Source: an uncultured Oscillospiraceae bacterium (GTDB lineage Bacteria; Bacillota; Clostridia; Oscillospirales; Acutalibacteraceae). Taken from it: DNA of 9,954 bases. Location: assembly GCA_900553525.1 (NCBI GenBank), contig USDZ01000051.1, positions 1-9,954 on the forward strand. Reading direction: 5' to 3'. The notes beneath the pieces were generated by a model. It was not told where the DNA came from. It was given only the letters and a program-made list of their open reading frames with translations, and made no database searches. A program made the translations under genes and the position numbers. Below are positions 5,890 to 9,954 of the stretch, piece by piece (position 1 is the stretch's first letter; each line of letters begins with the position of its first letter).

Positions 5890-6675
5890 TCATTTTTCCA
5901 ACTGTTTTTCAAGAAAATAGCGGCATTCGGTCAAATCCTGCGCGCATTGAAAATTGTTGCGATAAAGTTCCACAATCCACGCCCCTTGAAAGTGTTGCTC
6001 CTCCAAATGAGATGAAATTCGTTTAAAATCGGTATTTCCAAGACCCGGAGGCATACAATCTTGCTGGGCATTATGGTCGCTGACATGTACATGAACAATA
6101 TGTCCTTCCATCGCGTCCATGACATCCTTGAGCGCGTGTCCGCATCGGAATGCCTGCTTGAGATCCAGGACAAAATGCGCCTTACTATCCAATCTATCCC
6201 GCATGGCACGCAAATAAGCGTTGTCGGAAGAGCGGAATCGCACCACATTCTCCTGTGCCAGCCGGACCCCGTATTGCATCCCACAGTCATACAATTCTTC
6301 ATAACGAGAGAGGGACTCCTCCACCGAAAGAGGGCTGTCCAAGCGGTCGCCGTGCATCACGACGATGGACGCTCCCAATTCTGCCGCCGCCTCAAAAAAA
6401 CGGTTGTACAGGGTTTTGCCGTCTTCAAAACGCCTCCTATAAGCGGAATAAAGAAGAAAGGGCTCGTTTCCTGCGGAATAGGGATGCAGGGATACGATCC
6501 TCGCTCCCGCCGCGTCAGCTTTTCTCCGAAGATCACGGATAAATTCGGAATTTAGTTCCGATTCGGTATTGATAAACACCTCCAAGGTGCGAAAACCACA
6601 TGCCAACAGGGCCTCCAATGCGTTTTCCGTCAACTCCGGATAAAAATTCGCTGTGGATGCACCAATCTCAATCAT
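5890..6675 (-). CDS. Sugar phosphate isomerase/epimerase family protein (xylose isomerase-like TIM barrel)
   Basis: The 261-aa product belongs by pattern to the AP-endonuclease-2/xylose-isomerase-like TIM-barrel family, which contains metal-dependent sugar isomerases, epimerases and related enzymes. Likely metal and active-site residues fall at the expected strand ends: E32 (LEVF), H64 (SLHPY), H108 (VMHGD), E142 (AQEN), D171 (VLDLKQA), H197 and D200 (HVHVSDH) and E236 (VELYRNN). It is probably cytosolic, with no signal peptide. The ATG at 6675 has AAGGAG (6682-6687) 6 nt upstream; the frame extends further upstream but only into untranslated leader. The substrate cannot be inferred because no sugar transporter or kinase lies nearby. 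It appears to be a single gene with a promoter overlapping that of the divergent membrane-protein gene. Confidence 0.85.
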   Translation of the reverse strand: MIEIGASTANFYPELTENALEALLACGFRTLEVFINTESELNSEFIRDLRRKADAAGARIVSLHPYSAGNEPFLLYSAYRRRFEDGKTLYNRFFEAAAELGASIVVMHGDRLDSPLSVEESLSRYEELYDCGMQYGVRLAQENVVRFRSSDNAYLRAMRDRLDSKAHFVLDLKQAFRCGHALKDVMDAMEGHIVHVHVSDHNAQQDCMPPGLGNTDFKRISSHLEEQHFQGAWIVELYRNNFQCAQDLTECRYFLEKQLEK

Positions 6676-6706
6676 AAGCAACTCCTTCCATGGCAAATCT
6701 TGTCCA

Positions 6707-6735
6707 TTGAGACAAAAAAGCTGCCGTGCTACAAT
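6707..6735 (+). promoter_or_regulatory. Predicted promoter of the two-TM protein gene
   Basis: TTGAGA (6707-6712), a 17-bp spacer and TACAAT (6730-6735) face right, with a start expected near 6742 and a leader of about 75 nt. It lies inside the predicted leader of the divergent isomerase gene. Confidence 0.65.
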
Positions 6736-6762
6736 CAATACAGAGAGGATCCAAGACATCTC

Positions 6763-6777
6763 TGCTATAGTATAGCA
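6763..6777. repeat. 15-bp palindrome TGCTATAGTATAGCA
   Basis: Seven-base arms TGCTATA and TATAGCA are perfect complements around a central G. The palindrome overlaps the -10 of the minus-strand promoter and lies just downstream of the plus-strand start site, so a protein bound here could control both genes. Confidence 0.5.
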
Positions 6778-6797
6778 TGCCCGATCCACCATGAAAA
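6769..6797 (-). promoter_or_regulatory. Predicted promoter of the isomerase/epimerase gene
   Basis: On the minus strand TTTTCA (6792-6797), a 17-bp spacer and TATACT (6769-6774) preceded by an extended -10 TGC are seen. The start would be near 6762, about 87 nt before the ATG at 6675. The -35 is weak, but the extended -10 compensates. Confidence 0.6.
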
Positions 6798-6816
6798 GAG
6801 CAAGGGGCTGGTCATT

Positions 6817-7101
6817 TTGAATTTTATAAAAACCTGTGTCGCCTTCGTCCGAAAACGATACGAGGCCCTTCACCAGTTTTCCAGGTATATTCTTCACGGG
6901 AGTTTACAGTTTACGGCTGTTCTGTATCTCGCCGCTGGGATTACATATCGGATTGCCCCCTATGTTGCGGATTCTTTCCAAGCTCTGGCCTATTCGGATG
7001 GCTTCCTCTCGATCGCACCTGTGGTCACCGCCAGCGGCATCATCGCTGCCCTGGTCAGCGACCTGGTGCTGCAACATCACAATGAAGATAGAGAAGAATA
7101 G
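6817..7101 (+). CDS. Small membrane protein, two predicted TM segments (94 aa)
   Basis: I do not recognise this family. The product has a basic N-terminus with an amphipathic region (FVRKRYEALHQFSRY), a first hydrophobic segment at about 30-50 (LQFTAVLYLAAGITYRIAP), and a loop. A second hydrophobic segment at about 60-84 (FLSIAPVVTASGIIAALV) is followed by a charged tail, HHNEDREE. By the positive-inside rule the N-terminus is probably cytoplasmic. The start chosen is TTG at 6817, with AAGGGG (6802-6807) 9 nt upstream. An earlier TTG at 6700 would lie upstream of the predicted transcription start and lacks a ribosome site. The stop codon is embedded in the terminator stem, so the transcript ends almost at once. 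A role in the envelope or spore is possible but unsupported. Confidence 0.7.
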   Translation: MNFIKTCVAFVRKRYEALHQFSRYILHGSLQFTAVLYLAAGITYRIAPYVADSFQALAYSDGFLSIAPVVTASGIIAALVSDLVLQHHNEDREE

Positions 7102-7131
7102 GAACCCGCTTTCGTGGGTTCCTATTCTTCT
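7092..7131. terminator. Strong terminator between convergent genes
   Basis: AGAAGAATAGGAACCC (7092-7107) pairs perfectly with 7116-7131, and two further pairs tighten the loop to TTTC. The arm contains the TAG stop of the two-TM gene. Both strands continue into T-rich sequence, so it can serve the plus gene and the minus-strand collagen-like gene. Confidence 0.85.
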
Positions 7132-7154
7132 ATTGATCGAATCATCCCGCCGCT

Positions 7155-7742
7155 TCAAATCGAGGACGACCGGTTTAATTTGACAACCGTTATGGTAGCC
7201 GCCCCATCCCGGCTCTGTGAGTTGCTGTTAAATGTCAATGAAAACCGTGTCTCTTCCTGAACATCAATTATAATAGAGTTGGAGCCATAAGCACTGGTGG
7301 AATCGGTCCCTGTCCGAAAATAGATCCCGAATTCGATGTGTGGACTGCTGTTATAAAACGGCGTAATCTGCATATAGCCGGCTGTTTGCAGGACGGCGGA
7401 TACATGATAAGAAATCAGATAATAACCGGGCGCAAGGGCAATATGCGTCGCGTCAGTCAGTACAATCTGCCCGGTGGGATCGGCGATTCCCGTTCCCAGT
7501 GGAATAAGAGAACCATTCGTAAACTGTATACCGTAAGTGGCAAAAAAAGCGAATACATTGTCGGGTGTAACACTTGGACCGGCGGGGCCAGTCGGACCAG
7601 TTGGGCCGGTGGGACCAGTCAGGCCAGTGGGACCGGTAGGACCGATCGGGCCAATAGCACCGCTTGAACCGGTGGGCCCACTGGGACCCGTCGGACCAGT
7701 GGGCCCGATCAACCCAGTCGCGCCGGTGGGACCCGTAGAGCC
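7155..7742 (-). pseudogene. 3' part of a BclA-like collagen-repeat protein gene, interrupted by a mobile element
   Basis: This is the C-terminal part of a collagen-like surface glycoprotein of the BclA type. BclA proteins form trimers that make the hair-like nap on the exosporium of spores. In frame from 7742 there are 19 uninterrupted Gly-X-Y triplets, mostly GPT. They are followed by about 139 residues of a beta-rich, C1q/TNF-like trimerisation domain (from VTPDNVFAFFATYG, through LAPGYYLISYHVSAV, to ITVVKLNRSSSI). Upstream the frame meets I-H and then a TAA (7749-7751); no ATG, GTG or ribosome site precedes the repeats. The N-terminal anchor and start are therefore missing. The break coincides with the end of the serine-recombinase element. 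The fragment is either a dead remnant or a 3' exon restored on excision. A TTG at 7712 lacks a ribosome site and is unlikely to be used. Confidence 0.85.
7572..7742 (-). repeat. Gly-X-Y coding repeat, 19 triplets (9-bp unit)
   Basis: Nineteen consecutive 9-bp units of the GGN-CCN-ACN type encode GPT and close variants. The sequence is strongly biased, with G and C rich codons and slippage-prone periodicity. The repeat ends abruptly at both sides: at GPS-VTP where the globular domain begins, and at 7742 where the mobile element begins. Confidence 0.9.
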
Positions 7743-7793
7743 GTGTATTTATGCACAACATTAGATTTTCCTTTGTGTTGAGTAGGCAAGCCG

Positions 7794-9476
7794 TTAGATT
7801 GCCTTGTTCTCAATCACTCGGATAACGTTGTGGTTATTCTCAATGTAATCAATAATTCGCTGGTACTCGTCGGCAAAATTGAAGTCAACCGTTATTTCCC
7901 CGTTCTCATGCACCCAAACCGCTTTTACGAGTTCAACCATAATCCCGCGGTTAAGGCTCTGAATGTTTTTGTATTTCAGAAAGGCGGTTAGATACGGGTC
8001 GTCGGTTCCGATACCATCAGCCATTACCTGCATTTCCTCTTTCAGATAGGAGATGTTCGCTTCAAGCTGTTGTATCTGTTCTGCAATCTTGCCTTTCAAG
8101 CGGCGATATTCCTCTTTGGTAATCTCACCGCTTTTCCAATCAAGGTACAAGCTGTCGGAAGCGTCATTGTACTGTTTTAGCTGCTTTTCTGCCTGTTTCA
8201 AGGAATGGGATAATCTCTTGCTTTCCCGGTTGATAACAGGCGCGTTGTTAATCCGTTCAATTTCTTCTGCAAGCCGATCTACAAGGGCAATTTGCATTTG
8301 CAACGCTGCCAATACCGCGTTTTCCAACTTGTCTTGCCGGATAGAATGTTTGCTGCAAATCTTCTTATCGGTGTAGCTACGGCAAGAGTAGTAGGCAATA
8401 TCACGGGCGGTTTTGCGCCGCATGGCCTTTTTGCAATCCGCGCAACGGACAAAGCCGGACATGAGATAGACTTCCTGTTTGCCGGGGGCTGTCCTTGTGT
8501 CGCGCTTATGTAGGGCTTGCGCTTTCTCGAATGTTTCCCTGTCAATAATCGCTTCGTGTGTGTTGGGGACGACAAACCATTCTTCTTCGGGGACGTTGAT
8601 CTGCTTGTGTACTTTGTAGCTTATTACGCGGTTACGGCCTTGCACCATTACGCCCGTATAAACTTCATTTTGCAATATCCTTGCAATCGTGCTGGCAGAC
8701 CACAAACCATCGTTTTTGTCGGAATTAGGGTTGTTATACTTAAAGCCTTTTTTCTTCTTATAGGCTTCGGGGTTCGGCTCTCCCATTTGGTTAAGCCGCT
8801 TTGCAATCCCCATTTTACTGTACCCCTCATTGACAAACCAATGGTAAATGCTTTTGACAACTTCCGCTGCTTCTTCATCTACAATCAAGCTGTTTTTGTC
8901 GTTTGGGTCTTTCTTGTAGCCATAAGGGGCAAACGCGCCTATGAACTCGCCGCGCTCCCGTTTCATCTTGAATGTTTTGCGGATTTCTTCGGAAGTGGTC
9001 GCGGCAAACTGCTCATTGAACATTCCCCTAATAGGTACTTCAAGACCGCTTGCAGAATGGGGGTTAGCGTAAGTGTCAATAAATGGCGTGCCTGTGCAAA
9101 TAAACCTTGCGCCGTGAATGGGTATGAACTCCTCCAAAAACTTTTGTTGATCGGCAAGGTTGCGGAAACCGCGTGCAAGGGATTTGATAATCATGCAGTT
9201 TACTTCTTTGCGGACAATGCAGCCCTCAAGCCGTTTGAAGTTTGGTCGCGCTGTGTCGGTGCCTGTCAATCCGTCGTCGGCAAACACGTCTACAATCACA
9301 TAGGTTCCCGGCTCAAAATAGCTGTCTACAAAGTCGCGGAGTATCTTTTCTTGGTTGATAACACTCTCGCTTTCGTCCTCGTTGTCGTCCTCTCTGGATA
9401 GTCGAATGTATAGCCCAATTTTCCAAAACGGCTCTGCATAACTGCGTGCCATTTTGTCTTTGCGTATGCGGGGCAT
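7794..9476 (-). CDS. Large serine recombinase (site-specific integrase/excisionase)
   Basis: It should catalyse integration and excision of its element through a 5'-phosphoserine intermediate. The 560-aa protein has a resolvase domain (about 18-165) with the catalytic Ser27 in YIRLS. Other features of that domain are DDGLTGTDTARPNF (67-80) and ARGFRN (101-106), which retains the two Arg of the family's SRLGRN motif. A recombinase domain follows at about 185-290 (GYSKMGIAKRLNQMG, STIARILQNEVYTGVMVQGR), then a zinc ribbon with C345, C348, C365 and C374. A long coiled coil at about 401-485 is known in this family to control integration versus excision. Length and order fit the TndX/TnpX group. 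The ATG at 9476 is preceded by AAAGGAGG (9481-9488). All catalytic residues appear intact, so it is likely active. A palindrome over its -10 suggests regulated expression. Confidence 0.95.
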   Translation of the reverse strand: MPRIRKDKMARSYAEPFWKIGLYIRLSREDDNEDESESVINQEKILRDFVDSYFEPGTYVIVDVFADDGLTGTDTARPNFKRLEGCIVRKEVNCMIIKSLARGFRNLADQQKFLEEFIPIHGARFICTGTPFIDTYANPHSASGLEVPIRGMFNEQFAATTSEEIRKTFKMKRERGEFIGAFAPYGYKKDPNDKNSLIVDEEAAEVVKSIYHWFVNEGYSKMGIAKRLNQMGEPNPEAYKKKKGFKYNNPNSDKNDGLWSASTIARILQNEVYTGVMVQGRNRVISYKVHKQINVPEEEWFVVPNTHEAIIDRETFEKAQALHKRDTRTAPGKQEVYLMSGFVRCADCKKAMRRKTARDIAYYSCRSYTDKKICSKHSIRQDKLENAVLAALQMQIALVDRLAEEIERINNAPVINRESKRLSHSLKQAEKQLKQYNDASDSLYLDWKSGEITKEEYRRLKGKIAEQIQQLEANISYLKEEMQVMADGIGTDDPYLTAFLKYKNIQSLNRGIMVELVKAVWVHENGEITVDFNFADEYQRIIDYIENNHNVIRVIENKAI

Positions 9477-9493
9477 TATACCTCCTTTCCCCC

Positions 9494-9514
9494 TATAATT
9501 ACGAGTTAATTATA
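9494..9514. promoter_or_regulatory. Operator-like dyad over the recombinase -10
   Basis: TATAATTA (9494-9501) and TAATTATA (9507-9514) form a perfect 8-bp inverted repeat with a 5-bp centre. It covers the -10 and the expected start site, where a bound protein would repress transcription. The binder is unknown. Confidence 0.5.
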
Positions 9515-9537
9515 CCATTTTCGCCCCGTAATCACAA
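9509..9537 (-). promoter_or_regulatory. Sigma-A promoter of the serine recombinase gene
   Basis: On the minus strand TTGTGA (9532-9537), a 17-bp spacer and a perfect TATAAT (9509-9514) are present. The start should be near 9502, giving a leader of about 25 nt. Confidence 0.8.
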
Positions 9538-9571
9538 GGTCTTTACCCGTAGAGTTAGGGAAAGTCGGCGG

Positions 9572-9826
9572 TTATTTCAGACTTAAAAAGTAATCACACA
9601 ATGATTGCTTTAGCGTTCTATCCTCTGCGACAAACCGTATTCTTACGGGTGTATCACCACAAAGAAAACAGTATGGATTTACAATCTGCTCAAAGTAGCT
9701 TTGCATTTTCTTTGCTGCTGGCAAAGAACTGTCAATATGGATATTACGAATATCAACCAAAGTGCTGCGGTCAACCTGTGTAATATCAACATTTCTCATT
9801 TGTTGAAGTTGTAACTTGGTAATCAT
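9572..9826 (-). CDS. Small CxxC protein, DUF6870-like (mobile-element cargo)
   Basis: The 84-aa product resembles, from memory, the DUF6870 family of small proteins found in Firmicutes conjugative elements, typically just upstream of serine recombinases. The function is unknown. It begins MITKLQLQQMRNVDITQVD, continues with TLVDIRNIHIDSSLP, and has a C-terminal part with NPYCFLCG (C53 and C56, a possible half zinc site) leading into a strand and helix (VRIRFVAEDRTLKQSLCDYF). The ATG at 9826 is chosen because GGGAGGG lies 8 nt upstream. The reading frame remains open to the window edge, so a longer product or an upstream overlapping gene cannot be excluded. Its gene is followed 95 nt later by the recombinase, which has its own promoter. 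Confidence 0.7.
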   Translation of the reverse strand: MITKLQLQQMRNVDITQVDRSTLVDIRNIHIDSSLPAAKKMQSYFEQIVNPYCFLCGDTPVRIRFVAEDRTLKQSLCDYFLSLK

Positions 9827-9894
9827 CTTCTTTCCCTCCCGGTTAGCGGCATAGTACAGAATATGCGCTCCGGCTTGTACGATATGAGAAATAA

Positions 9895-9946
9895 GGCTGA
9901 AACGGGCGGTTGTTAGCTGCAACCTCACGGGAGTTTCACCCCGGCC
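9895..9946. repeat. Nested inverted repeats upstream of the CxxC gene
   Basis: TGAAAC (9898-9903) with GTTTCA (9933-9938) encloses GGTTG (9908-9912) with CAACC (9920-9924). A third small pairing, GGG (9929-9931) with CCC (9939-9941), competes with the outer stem. The stretch lies 70-120 nt before the ATG and may be a structured leader or a DNA site of the element. The pairing is seen directly; the role is unknown. Confidence 0.4.
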
Positions 9947-9954
9947 CATGCTTA

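Larger units (their letters stand above)
7743..9954. mobile_element. Serine-recombinase mobile element, one end (partial)
   Basis: The element begins where the collagen repeat breaks, within a few bases of 7743, and runs off the right edge. It carries a large serine recombinase whose stop lies about 50 nt from the boundary, as in Tn4451/Tn5397-type elements where the recombinase gene sits next to an end. It also carries a small CxxC gene of the kind seen in integrative conjugative elements. The ~50-nt terminal segment holds an imperfect dyad (CAACA 7756-7760 with TGTTG 7776-7780), a candidate recombinase binding site. Codon and base use is more AT-rich than the housekeeping genes at the left of the window. 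The exact boundary, the far end and the remaining cargo are not visible. Confidence 0.75.

Noticed and set aside
6676..6897. N-terminal extension of the isomerase to 6897
   Set aside because: The AAGGAG site before 6675 and the barrel's first strand (MIEIGAST) fix the start; the upstream part covers promoters.
7572..7742. Repetitive GGNCCNACN stretch as a CRISPR array
   Set aside because: The units are 9 bp with no spacers and encode Gly-X-Y triplets leading in frame into a C1q-like domain.
7453..7761. 102-aa frame starting at ATG 7761 across the element junction
   Set aside because: It reads the collagen repeats out of frame (Trp/Arg/Ser-rich) and has no ribosome site.
8517..9401. 294-aa plus-strand frame opposite the recombinase
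   Set aside because: The recombinase frame has all expected domains. The antisense frame is a by-product of its codon use, with no promoter or ribosome site seen.

Overview
The window looks like the chromosome of a spore-forming, moderate-GC member of the Clostridia, probably near Oscillospiraceae/Ruminococcaceae. Three things point that way: a CIRCE-controlled hrcA-grpE-dnaK operon, sigma-A promoters with strong GGAGG ribosome sites, and a BclA-type collagen-like gene. The taxonomic call is inference from gene content; no 16S or marker search was possible.

Left part (1-2040, minus strand): the class I heat-shock operon, read right to left as promoter, CIRCE operator, hrcA, grpE and the first 43 codons of dnaK, which runs off the left edge. 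HrcA is the repressor that binds the CIRCE element; GrpE is the nucleotide-exchange factor for DnaK.

Middle part (2180-4900): a small unrecognised plus-strand gene (87 aa) with its own near-consensus promoter and a perfect palindromic terminator. Next comes a minus-strand membrane-anchored polysaccharide deacetylase with a coiled coil (NodB/CE4) and its own terminator, then a divergent plus-strand DegV-family fatty-acid-binding protein. The last two share a promoter region carrying an 11-bp-spaced direct repeat.

Region 4895-5413 has no convincing gene. It holds inverted repeats and a tandem GTTGCCTAT repeat and may be debris of an older insertion. It is followed by an unrecognised 5414-5752 minus gene with an uncertain start, a sugar phosphate isomerase/epimerase-like TIM-barrel gene (5890-6675, minus) and a divergent 94-aa two-membrane-segment protein (6817-7101, plus). 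The predicted promoters of the last two face each other and overlap. A strong two-way terminator separates this group from the right part.

Right part (7155-9954): the 3' portion of a BclA-like collagen/C1q-like spore-surface gene, cut inside its Gly-X-Y repeats. Exactly at the cut begins a mobile element encoding a 560-aa large serine recombinase and a small CxxC protein resembling a family often found in conjugative elements; it leaves the window on the right. A probable spore gene split by a serine-recombinase element is the most interesting signal here. It resembles the sigK/skin type of excisable intervening element, although an ordinary chance insertion explains the visible sequence equally well.
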